The notes under the pieces are model-generated. The model had not been told where the DNA came from, made no database searches, and worked only from the letters and a program-made list of their open reading frames with translations. Below, piece after piece: positions 1 through 5,163 of a stretch of DNA of 5,163 nt (positions are counted from its first letter, which is position 1; each line of letters starts with the position of its first letter). Both the position numbers and the translations under genes were made by a program. The DNA lies in assembly GCA_029857975.1 (NCBI GenBank), contig JAOUFX010000291.1, positions 1-5,163 on the forward strand. The letters run 5' to 3'. Source of the DNA: Deltaproteobacteria bacterium (GTDB taxonomy: Bacteria > Desulfobacterota > SM23-61).

Positions 1-1
1 A

Positions 2-1003
2 ATTATGGGGCTGGAATACAGGGCCGCGGGCAGTTCACTCGCAACCGGGAAAATGGTTTCCAGCGAACGGATTTATCTTCGGGGAGGAATTCAGGCCCGC
101 TTTATTCCAGCCGGGCATGTGCTGGGCGCGGCGGGAGTGCTCCTAAGGCAGGGGAGGCATACTCTTTACTACACGGGGGACACATCTTTGCAGGAGCAGG
201 CCCTTATTCCGGGAGCGGTCATTCCCGAAGGGGAGATCGACGTTTTAATCATTGAATGTACCTATGCCAATGACCCTGAATACCATTCTCAGAATCGGCA
301 GCGGGAGATTGATTCCTTGGCCAGGGAAGCCACGGCGATCCTTTCCTCAGGAGGCTGCGTTCTTATCCCCGCCTTTGCCTTGGGGAAGACCCAAGAGCTT
401 CTCTGCCTTCTCCGCCACCTGATGCGGCTGGGGAAGATCCCTTCAGTCCCCCTTTTCATATCCGGCTTGGGGAAAAGCATTACCGAAATATACCAGGACC
501 ACCGCCGTTACTTGCACCCCCAGGCTTCCATTCTGAGCTTCGACCTCTTCTCGGTCTTGGGGTTCCTCGATGATCTTTCTTGCGAAAATCTCCTCAGAGA
601 GCCCTGTCTGATTGTAGCAACCAACGGGATGATGGTGGAAAACACTCCTTCAGCGCGCATCGCCCGTTGCCTGGTCCAGGAAGAGCGGCACGGCATCTTT
701 TTCTGCGGCTACATTGACCCCGATACCCTGGGGTATCGAGTATTCCATGCCCAACGGGGAGAAAATCTGATTTTTTCTCCGGAAAGTGCCCCCGTGACCA
801 TCAGGAACTCTAATATCAAGCGATTCTATCTCTCTTCCCATGCTGATCGTTACGAACTTTTGGAGATAGCCAGGAAGCTTCAGCCACGCATCATCATCCT
901 GGTTCATGGCGAGAAGGAAGGAATGGAGTTCATGCAGGAAGAATTGGCGGGGAAAAGTCAGATTTTTATGGGAGAGAAAGGGGGAAAAATTTTTTTAGAC
1001 TGA
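2..1003 (+). CDS. beta-CASP metallo-beta-lactamase-fold RNA hydrolase-like protein, 5'-truncated
   Basis: C-terminal part of a beta-CASP metallo-beta-lactamase protein (COG1236/Ysh1-like), a family of cytoplasmic zinc-dependent ribonucleases related to CPSF73. The frame is open to the left edge. The ATG at 5 is probably internal, because the N-terminal HxHxDH metal motif that must precede the visible part is absent; roughly 100 or more residues are missing. Counting from that Met, motif 3 is H38 in PAGHVLGAAG, motif 4 is D59 in YTGDTS, motif A is E84 in IECTY, motif B is H279 in SSHAD and motif C is H301 in VHGE. The ATNGMM segment near residue 205 corresponds to the conserved loop seen in relatives. 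All catalytic positions that should be present are intact, so the visible part looks functional. The specific RNA substrate is unknown. The gene converges on gltX, and no U-tract terminator follows it. Confidence 0.9.
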   Translation: MMGLEYRAAGSSLATGKMVSSERIYLRGGIQARFIPAGHVLGAAGVLLRQGRHTLYYTGDTSLQEQALIPGAVIPEGEIDVLIIECTYANDPEYHSQNRQREIDSLAREATAILSSGGCVLIPAFALGKTQELLCLLRHLMRLGKIPSVPLFISGLGKSITEIYQDHRRYLHPQASILSFDLFSVLGFLDDLSCENLLREPCLIVATNGMMVENTPSARIARCLVQEERHGIFFCGYIDPDTLGYRVFHAQRGENLIFSPESAPVTIRNSNIKRFYLSSHADRYELLEIARKLQPRIIILVHGEKEGMEFMQEELAGKSQIFMGEKGGKIFLD

Positions 1004-1095
1004 AGGGTTCAAGGATTCCAGGATTCAAGCGAAAAAATATTATTTTGCTGTAGGTTGTTCACTTGACCCCGTGAACCCTCGGACCCTGGAACCCT
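1004..1095. repeat. inverted arrays of a degenerate octamer (AGGRTTCN) between convergent genes
   Basis: The left arm (1004-1029) reads as three consecutive octamers, AGGGTTCA, AGGATTCC and AGGATTCA, plus AG. The right arm (1062-1095), read on the minus strand, has four: AGGGTTCC, AGGGTCCG, AGGGTTCA and CGGGGTCA, plus AG. The arms therefore face each other across a 32-bp AT-rich centre and can pair as an imperfect long hairpin, with the outer octamers differing by one base. The left arm begins immediately after the stop of the beta-CASP gene, and the right arm ends on the last base of the gltX stop codon. It may act as a bidirectional transcription or RNA-stability barrier between the convergent genes. 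I believe similar octamer arrays occur between genes in other Desulfobacterota-like genomes, but that is recollection, not something shown here. Confidence 0.75.
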
Positions 1096-1111
1096 CAAAT
1101 TTTTTTGAGGG
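1092..1111. repeat. perfect 8-bp palindrome straddling the gltX stop codon
   Basis: CCCTCAAA (1092-1099) and TTTGAGGG (1104-1111) are exact reverse complements separated by TTTT. The stem includes the gltX stop codon and the last lysine/isoleucine codons. It could fold as a stem-loop in either transcript. No T-tract follows on either strand, so it does not qualify as a standard intrinsic terminator. It overlaps the outer end of the octamer array by four bases (1092-1095). Confidence 0.55.
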
Positions 1112-2489
1112 CTCTGGAGATTCGTTTTACAACCTCTTCTCTTCCCAAAATCTTCATCACTTCGTAAATCCCCGGACTGACGGCTTTGCCAGTTAGGGCC
1201 ACCCGAACCGCCTGGGCAATCGCCCCCAACTTCACCCCTTTTTGGGTAACAATCTCCTTGAAAATTTCTTCCAGGCCTTTCTCGTCGAGCTCGGGGGATG
1301 AATTTATTTTGACGTTAAGCGTCTCCAGAGGCTCTTTGATGTTGGGGGTCAGATGCTTCGCCGCCGCTTTTTCATCTGTGGGAAAATCATCCCGGCAGAA
1401 GAACTCGGCCTGCTCAGCCATCTCCACCAGGGTTTTAGATCTCTCCCGCAGGGTCTTGATTACTTCCTTGAGCCAGGCACGGGATCGCGGCTTCAAACCC
1501 TTTTGATCCAAGAAGGGAATCAACTGCTCAACTAAATTATCGGGCTTTTCCTGGCGGATATAAAGTCCGTTCAACCAGAGGAACTTTTCGGTATTGAAAA
1601 CGGCGGCAGATTTTCCGACGTTCTCCAAAGAGAATTTCTCCACCAACTCCTGCTGGTTGAAAACCTCCTGGTCGCCATAGGACCAGCCCAAGCGTACCAG
1701 ATAATTCACCAGCGCTTGCGGCAAGTATCCCATTTCTTTATAGGCCAGAACCGATGTTGCCCCATGGCGTTTGGAAAGACGGGCTTTATCTGCCCCCAAG
1801 ATCATAGGGACATGGGCAAACTGGGGCAAAGGATAGCCCAAAGCCTCGTAGAGGAGGATCTGCCGGGGAGTGTTGTTTACATGGTCATCACCACGGATGA
1901 CGTGGGTGATAGACATGGTAGCATCGTCCACCACGGCGCTGAAGTTGTAAGTGGGCCAGCCGTCGCTGCGCTGGATGATCAGGTCGTCGAGCTCCGCGTT
2001 CTCGAACTCAATCACCCCCTTGATCAGGTCGCGCAAAATGGTCACCCCCTGCTGCGGAGCCTTAAACCGGATGGCCGGTGTACGGCCGGGAATGGGTTCC
2101 TTCAGGTTTTGGCAGCGGCCGTCGTACTTGGGTTTCCGTTTTTCCTTGAGGGCTTTTTTCCGTTTCTCCTCTAATTCTTCTGGTAGGCAATAGCAGGGAT
2201 AGGCCTTGCCCTCTTGCAGAAGCCTTTGGACATGATCGCGGTAGAGAGGTAAACGATCCGTTTGGTAGATGGGGCCTTCGTCCCAGTCCAGGCCGAGCCA
2301 AGTCAGGCTCTCCAGGATGGCATCAATGGATTCTTTGGTGGAGCGTACCTGGTCGGTGTCTTCGATGCGTAGAATAAATTTTCCTCCCTGGTTGCGGGCA
2401 TACAACCAGTTAAAGAGGGCGGTCCTCGCTCCCCCGATATGTAGGTATCCGGTTGGGCTGGGGGCAAAACGTAAGATGACACAGTCCAT
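1095..2489 (-). CDS. gltX: glutamyl-tRNA synthetase
   Basis: Class I aminoacyl-tRNA synthetase that charges tRNA-Glu with glutamate in the cytoplasm, using ATP. The N-terminus carries the family signature [20 protein letters not shown] (residues 7-26), whose HIGG (17-20) is the HIGH ATP-binding motif. The second catalytic motif is LSKRHG (about 238-243). IEDTD near 42-46, the PTYNF stretch near 179-183 and IRGDDH near 198-203 are also typical. The length of 464 residues is normal. A zinc-type insertion C99-x-C101-x24-C126-x-N128 matches the E. coli spacing, but the last ligand is Asn instead of His. An in-frame ATG six bases upstream (2495) is possible. I chose 2489 because a weak AGAGAG lies 8 bases before it (2 bases before the other) and because residue numbering then matches E. 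coli within one. The gene is convergent with the beta-CASP gene and divergent from the transporter operon. Confidence 0.97.
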   Translation of the reverse strand: MDCVILRFAPSPTGYLHIGGARTALFNWLYARNQGGKFILRIEDTDQVRSTKESIDAILESLTWLGLDWDEGPIYQTDRLPLYRDHVQRLLQEGKAYPCYCLPEELEEKRKKALKEKRKPKYDGRCQNLKEPIPGRTPAIRFKAPQQGVTILRDLIKGVIEFENAELDDLIIQRSDGWPTYNFSAVVDDATMSITHVIRGDDHVNNTPRQILLYEALGYPLPQFAHVPMILGADKARLSKRHGATSVLAYKEMGYLPQALVNYLVRLGWSYGDQEVFNQQELVEKFSLENVGKSAAVFNTEKFLWLNGLYIRQEKPDNLVEQLIPFLDQKGLKPRSRAWLKEVIKTLRERSKTLVEMAEQAEFFCRDDFPTDEKAAAKHLTPNIKEPLETLNVKINSSPELDEKGLEEIFKEIVTQKGVKLGAIAQAVRVALTGKAVSPGIYEVMKILGREEVVKRISRALKKI

Positions 2490-2516
2490 GATCATTTCTC
2501 TCTTATTTTTTATTCT

Positions 2517-2546
2517 ATCTTAGGGCATGGCCTCGGCGATGGTCAA
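2517..2546 (-). promoter_or_regulatory. candidate sigma70 promoter for gltX
   Basis: On the minus strand, TTGACC (2546-2541) is followed after 18 bp by TAAGAT (2522-2517). These match the -35 and -10 consensus at five of six and four of six positions. Transcription would begin near 2510, giving a leader of about 15-20 nt before the gltX start, with a weak AGAGAG ribosome-binding site. The prediction rests only on consensus match and position. Confidence 0.35.
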
Positions 2547-2616
2547 GAGGATTTAAAAATCTCTCCACCTTTTATTTCATTTTTATCCAGATTTTACATC
2601 AGAGGGGCTATTTTTC

Positions 2617-2645
2617 TTGACATCCTCTTTTTTTTGGGGCATAAA
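2617..2645 (+). promoter_or_regulatory. candidate sigma70 promoter for the hydrolase-TRAP operon
   Basis: A perfect -35 box, TTGACA (2617-2622), is followed after 17 bp by CATAAA (2640-2645), a four-of-six -10 match. Transcription would begin around 2652 and leave an untranslated leader of nearly 290 nt before the ATG at 2940. This is the best right-facing promoter I see in the intergenic region. A weaker one closer to the gene cannot be excluded. Confidence 0.45.
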
Positions 2646-2723
2646 TACTACACTACATGTTCTTCCTGCTTTTCAATGAGTAAGATAGATTGAAACCCTC
2701 CTCTATTTAGAAATTGAGTTGGT

Positions 2724-2738
2724 ACCTATGCGCATGGT
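2724..2738. promoter_or_regulatory. operator-like palindrome in the operon leader
   Basis: ATGCGCAT (2728-2735) is a perfect palindrome flanked by ACC on the left and GGT on the right. Removing the single extra T at 2727 gives a perfect 14-bp palindrome. The palindrome GGTACC (2721-2726) abuts it on the left. It lies some 70-85 bp downstream of the predicted transcription start, where a repressor roadblock could act. No regulator gene is in view, so the role is conjecture. Confidence 0.25.
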
Positions 2739-2763
2739 GTTGGTTTAATTTTTAAAATCTTCA

Positions 2764-2777
2764 TTCCGGAAATTTCC
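2764..2777. promoter_or_regulatory. overlapping palindromes TTCCGGAA and GGAAATTTCC
   Basis: Two perfect palindromes share the GGAA at 2768-2771: TTCCGGAA (2764-2771) and GGAAATTTCC (2768-2777). Together they give three alternating TTCC/GGAA half-sites within 14 bp, a layout that could bind a dimeric or multimeric regulator. There is no direct functional evidence. Confidence 0.22.
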
Positions 2778-2939
2778 ATAACCATATATTATCATCCAGG
2801 CAATAAAAATGAGTACTAAAGTAACTAATGGATTTTAGATTATTAAAATGTAGGATTTTGCATGCTTCCCAAGCTGCTGCGTAGTCAGTAAATTTCGCAG
2901 AGGGATTTTCAATAGATTGCCATCATTCAGGAGATTAAA

Positions 2940-3848
2940 ATGAATTCGACAATTCAAGCCTTAATGTCTGGCGCCATAGACCTGCATATTCATGCCAGCT
3001 TTGAATCTCCCCCCCGACGGCAGAACATGCTGGAGGTCGCCCAAGATGCCGCCGCTGTGGGCATGCGGGCAGTGGCTTTTAAATCGAAAGACACCAGTAC
3101 GGTTGATAGTGCCCGGTTAGTAAGCACTTTAGTAAAAGGAATCAAAGTATTTGGGGGAGTTGTCCTCGATTACTCCGTGGGCGGGATGAATCCTCTGGCC
3201 GTTTATTCCGCTTTGGAAATGGGGGGGAAAATCGTCTGGATGCCCAGCTTTGACTCTGCCTGGACGATTAAAAAAGTAACCGAAGGGGCCAAAGGAGGAG
3301 CCAAAATCTACAAATCATTTTTAGACCCTAAAAGGAAGGTTAAAGATGGCCTTTCTATTTTAAAGGGTGGATTAAACGGATCTGAACTTTTACCTGAAGT
3401 AAAAGAAATTATATCCCTCATCGCTGAAAGAGGGGCGATTTTGGATACGAGCCATCTTTCCCCCAGGGAATCTCTTGTTTTGCTCGGGGAGGCCCAAAAG
3501 GCCGGATTGGAAAGGGTTCTGGTTACCCATGTGAATAGCGATATAATCGGCGCCACAATCGAAGAGCAAAAGAGTTTAGCGCAAAAGGGGGCTTATCTCA
3601 TGCATACTTTCGCCCAATGCCTGCCCTCTCCCTTGAGAGATAGCCAGCCTCTTCAAACCATTATCGAAATGATTAAACAGGTAGGACCTGAACATTGTGT
3701 CTTGGCCACTGATTTAGGGAGGTTTACGTACGTTCCGCCTGTAGAAGGCATGCGGATGTTCATCGCAGGGTTGTTGTTGGGCGGTATCAATGAAAAAGAT
3801 ATCGAGACGATGGTTAAAAGCAACCCTGCTTATCTGTTAGGCCTATAA
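2940..3848 (+). CDS. DUF6282-like metal-dependent hydrolase (amidohydrolase-type), substrate unknown
   Basis: A 302-residue cytoplasmic protein with no signal peptide or membrane segment, resembling the uncharacterised DUF6282 group of metal-dependent, TIM-barrel hydrolase-like proteins. The N-terminus has D14-L-H16-I-H18, the HxH metal pair at the end of strand 1 in amidohydrolase/PHP-type barrels. Further likely metal or active-site residues are H172 in DTSHLSP, H197 in VTHVN, H222 in LMHTF and D258 in ATDLGR. The stretch VFGGVVLDYSVGGMNPLAV (70-88) followed by IVWMPS is the part I recognise most strongly as DUF6282. The ATG at 2940 is supported by AGGAGA five bases upstream; Met9 is a less likely start. 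The gene leads an apparent operon, with the TAXI receptor 22 bp downstream, so it probably acts on the imported compound or a product of it. K50 stands where I recall relatives having a His. The family call is fairly secure; the reaction is unknown. Confidence 0.8.
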   Translation: MNSTIQALMSGAIDLHIHASFESPPRRQNMLEVAQDAAAVGMRAVAFKSKDTSTVDSARLVSTLVKGIKVFGGVVLDYSVGGMNPLAVYSALEMGGKIVWMPSFDSAWTIKKVTEGAKGGAKIYKSFLDPKRKVKDGLSILKGGLNGSELLPEVKEIISLIAERGAILDTSHLSPRESLVLLGEAQKAGLERVLVTHVNSDIIGATIEEQKSLAQKGAYLMHTFAQCLPSPLRDSQPLQTIIEMIKQVGPEHCVLATDLGRFTYVPPVEGMRMFIAGLLLGGINEKDIETMVKSNPAYLLGL

Positions 3849-3870
3849 AACACTGAAAGGAGGAGGGGTC

Positions 3871-4845
3871 ATGAAAAGGGGAAAATGGATTAGGGTAGGA
3901 ATTGGGGTCTTATTCCTTGTTGTTTTTGGCATGGCGAATACTTCCGCGGCAGCAGAAACTCAGTATATGCGCGTCGGCGGTGCCAGCATTGGAGGAACCT
4001 GGCTTCTCTATGCCGGGAAAGTGGTTCAAATCATTCAAAAGGAATTCCCCAATATCAAAGCGAGCGCTCTGGTGAGCGGCGGAGGGGCGGCGAATTGCGT
4101 TCAGATTGAGCATAAAAAAATGGAATTGGGATTTACGCACACGGTGACGGCAAATATCGCCTATAACGGTAAATATTATGCAAAAGAGAAGAGTGAAAAT
4201 GTTCGTCACGTGATGTCTTTGTTTCCAGCCATGCTTCATTTTATTGCTTCGAATAAACGCCCGGAACTGAAAGAATTTCCCGATCTTTTAAAGAAACCCT
4301 ACAGAATGAGCGTACAGTCCAAAACTTTGGAGCTTTATGCCAACTGGGCTATGGAACTCTATGGCATGAGCATCGACCAGCTCAAGAAACAAGGCGTAAA
4401 GCTGAGCTACTTGGGGATTGGGAATGTGGCGAATATGATGCAGGATGGGAATTTAGACTTTGGAGTCATCATGGATCCTTATCGAAGCGGCGGAGCCCTG
4501 CAAATCGATCGCACCCCGGGCTTTCATTACCTTCCGGTGAAAGTCGAGGAATATTTGGCGAAATATCCGGGCTGGGTCAAAATGAGAGTCCCTGCTGGGA
4601 CTTACGAATCCATCAAAGAAGATTATTTCGGGGTCGCCACGATTAACTCGGTCGTTTGCCACAAAGACATGCCGGAAGATTTCGTCTACAAGCTTCTGGA
4701 TGCGATTACGAAAAATTTGGACATTCTTAATGAAGTCATCCCCGAGGGTTTGAAAGTGAAACCCTCGGATATGCCCGTAGGACATTCTATCCCCATGCAT
4801 CCCGGAGCGGAAAAGTATTACCGGGATCGCGGCCTGCTCAAATAA
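3871..4845 (+). CDS. TAXI-family TRAP transporter solute-binding receptor
   Basis: A 324-residue periplasmic receptor of a TRAP (tripartite ATP-independent periplasmic) transporter of the TAXI type. A signal peptide is clear: basic n-region KRGKWIR, hydrophobic core about residues 9-22, and an Ala-rich cleavage region, probably after A28. The mature protein begins with the TAXI motif YMRVGGASIGGTW (32-44). It continues with SGGGAANCVQIEHKKMELGF, corresponding to the conserved segment where most members read roughly 'GGSxENLxLLxxGExDLGF'. The C-terminus has MHPGAEKYYRDRGL, typical of the family. Length is normal. A strong ribosome-binding site, AAAGGAGG (3856-3863), lies seven bases before the ATG. 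Characterised TAXI receptors bind glutamate-like or other carboxylates, but the ligand here cannot be read from sequence. The preceding hydrolase and following permease gene support a transport-catabolism unit. Confidence 0.93.
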   Translation: MKRGKWIRVGIGVLFLVVFGMANTSAAAETQYMRVGGASIGGTWLLYAGKVVQIIQKEFPNIKASALVSGGGAANCVQIEHKKMELGFTHTVTANIAYNGKYYAKEKSENVRHVMSLFPAMLHFIASNKRPELKEFPDLLKKPYRMSVQSKTLELYANWAMELYGMSIDQLKKQGVKLSYLGIGNVANMMQDGNLDFGVIMDPYRSGGALQIDRTPGFHYLPVKVEEYLAKYPGWVKMRVPAGTYESIKEDYFGVATINSVVCHKDMPEDFVYKLLDAITKNLDILNEVIPEGLKVKPSDMPVGHSIPMHPGAEKYYRDRGLLK

Positions 4846-4855
4846 AAAAAGAGGG

Positions 4856-4870
4856 CGAAGAGGGCCTTCG
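4856..4870 (+). repeat. stem-loop just after the TAXI receptor gene
   Basis: CGAAG (4856-4860) and CTTCG (4866-4870) are exact reverse complements around a five-base loop, ten bases after the TAXI stop codon. The following TAAATCC has no T-tract, so this is not a normal intrinsic terminator. It is the first of three consecutive stem-loops before the permease gene. Confidence 0.45.
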
Positions 4871-4878
4871 TAAATCCG

Positions 4879-4914
4879 ATCTGCCCCAGGGGGAAGATTT
4901 CTTCTGCGGCAGGT
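4879..4914 (+). repeat. branched stem-loop in the TAXI-permease spacer
   Basis: ATCTGCC (4879-4885) can pair with GGCAGGT (4908-4914), including one G-U pair. Inside it, GAAG-ATTT-CTTC (4893-4904) forms a second small hairpin. The outer stem shares three bases (4912-4914) with the next, stronger stem, so the two would compete at that point. Confidence 0.4.
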
Positions 4915-4974
4915 CCAATCCCTTAATCCGGTGGAAAACTTCTGCGCCCCAATAGGGATTAAACGGATAGGACC
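4912..4974 (+). repeat. long intercistronic hairpin before the TRAP permease gene
   Basis: GGTCCAATCCCTTAATCC (4912-4929) pairs with GGATTAAACGGATAGGACC (4956-4974). There are 5 bp (GGTCC/GGACC), an A-A mismatch, 4 bp (ATCC/GGAT), a 1x2 internal loop and 7 bp (TTAATCC/GGATTAA), about 16 pairs in all around a 26-base loop. It ends 18 bases before the permease ATG and has no T-tract. A structure here could stabilise the receptor mRNA or reduce permease expression, as intercistronic stem-loops do in other binding-protein transport operons. An alternative pairing TAGGG (4953-4957) with CCCTA (4973-4977) would disrupt the end of the stem. Confidence 0.6.
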
Positions 4975-4992
4975 CTACGAATAAGGGCGAAG

Positions 4993-5163
4993 ATGGAAAA
5001 AAATCCAAAAGATCCAGAAAGCGTCGGAGAAAAATCCATTACGAATTTCCTGGCGGCAGGAAAGGGGTTTTCTTCCCGTCTGGTTTTAGGGACCCTGATC
5101 GGAGGATTGGGGGTCATGCTGGCTCTTTTCCACTTGGCCACTTCCACCTTTGGCCAGGCGGAC
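4993..5163 (+). CDS. TRAP transporter permease, N-terminal fragment cut by the window edge
   Basis: An open frame of 57 codons runs from ATG 4993 to the right edge without a stop. An AAGGG (4983-4987) lies five bases before the ATG, and the nearest upstream in-frame stop is TAA at 4960-4962. The fragment starts with a hydrophilic, charged stretch of about 27 residues, followed by a first membrane helix (about 30-50) ending in LALFHLATSTFGQ. The 'lFhLytaxFG' ending of the first helix is typical of TRAP fused permeases, and TAXI receptors nearly always work with permeases in which the small and large membrane subunits are fused. The function would be sodium- or proton-driven import of the receptor's ligand through the inner membrane. 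The call depends mostly on position after the receptor plus this short motif. Confidence 0.72.
   Translation, partial: MEKNPKDPESVGEKSITNFLAAGKGFSSRLVLGTLIGGLGVMLALFHLATSTFGQAD

Larger units (their letters stand above)
2496..2939. other. AT-rich divergent intergenic region without a gene
   Basis: This stretch of about 444 bp separates gltX from the hydrolase-transporter operon. It is visibly richer in A and T than the genes on either side, and I see only minimal open frames (about ten codons or fewer) in it. An example is ATG at 2862, a nine-codon frame ending at TAA 2889-2891 with no good ribosome-binding site. It contains promoter candidates on both strands, two palindromic sites (2724-2738 and 2764-2777), and a 5-bp stem CTGCG/CGCAG (2877-2881 with 2896-2900) shortly before the ribosome-binding site of the next gene. 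I recognise no riboswitch class and no tRNA. Confidence 0.7.

Noticed and set aside
289..907. Minus-strand open frames within the beta-CASP gene
   Set aside because: The plus-strand frame carries all the conserved catalytic motifs here, so the minus-strand frames are shadows.
1004..1095. CRISPR array
   Set aside because: The repeats are 8-bp degenerate units without spacers and reverse orientation in the middle.
1186..2523. Several plus-strand open frames opposite gltX
   Set aside because: They are antisense to a full, well-conserved gltX, have low-complexity or motif-free translations and lack consistent ribosome-binding sites.
2601..2635. Intrinsic-terminator-like AGAGG...CCTCT plus eight T on the + strand
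   Set aside because: The stem is only 5 bp with an 18-base loop, no plus-strand gene lies just upstream, and it overlaps the better-supported TTGACA promoter box.
2864..2874. Small hairpin GCTT-CCC-AAGC
   Set aside because: A four-base stem with a three-base loop is expected by chance.
2862..2891. Nine-codon leader peptide before the hydrolase gene
   Set aside because: No convincing ribosome-binding site, no run of regulatory codons and no terminator/antiterminator pair next to it.
3308..3556. Minus-strand open frame inside the hydrolase gene
   Set aside because: Antisense to the conserved metal-binding protein; no recognisable domain.
3910..4800. Minus-strand open frames opposite the TAXI receptor gene
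   Set aside because: The plus strand has a signal peptide, TAXI motifs and a strong ribosome-binding site; the antisense translations resemble no protein I know.
4959..5147. Minus-strand 62-codon frame at the right edge
   Set aside because: It lies opposite the permease start, which fits the operon and has a membrane helix. The antisense product is rich in Arg and Pro and looks like a shadow.

Overview
The window looks like chromosomal DNA of a moderate-GC, Gram-negative anaerobe. The combination of a beta-CASP RNA-hydrolase-type protein, a TAXI-type TRAP transporter and a DUF6282-like hydrolase is most reminiscent of Desulfobacterota (former Deltaproteobacteria, syntroph or sulfate-reducer type). 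This placement is an inference from gene content; no rRNA or other taxonomic marker is present.

Left part (about 1-2490): a 5'-truncated gene for a beta-CASP metallo-beta-lactamase protein (+ strand) runs convergently into a complete glutamyl-tRNA synthetase gene, gltX (- strand). The 91 bp between their stop codons is almost filled by two inverted arrays of a degenerate octamer (AGGRTTCN), and a separate perfect 8-bp palindrome straddles the gltX stop.

Middle (about 2490-2939): a roughly 445-bp AT-rich divergent intergenic region with no credible gene. It contains a plausible short-leader promoter for gltX (- strand), a good sigma70-like promoter facing right (TTGACA-N17-CATAAA) and two palindromic operator-like sites between that promoter and the next gene, implying a leader of nearly 290 nt.

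Right part (2940-5163): an apparent operon of three genes on the + strand: a DUF6282-like metal-dependent hydrolase, a secreted TAXI-family solute receptor 22 bp downstream, and, after a 147-bp spacer full of stem-loops, the start of a TRAP permease that leaves the window at its right edge. Together they suggest that the periplasmic receptor captures an unknown small organic substrate, the permease imports it, and the cytoplasmic hydrolase processes it. The substrate cannot be read from sequence. The least described element is this hydrolase-transporter pairing; the intercistronic hairpin cluster and the octamer inverted repeat are the most notable non-coding structures.
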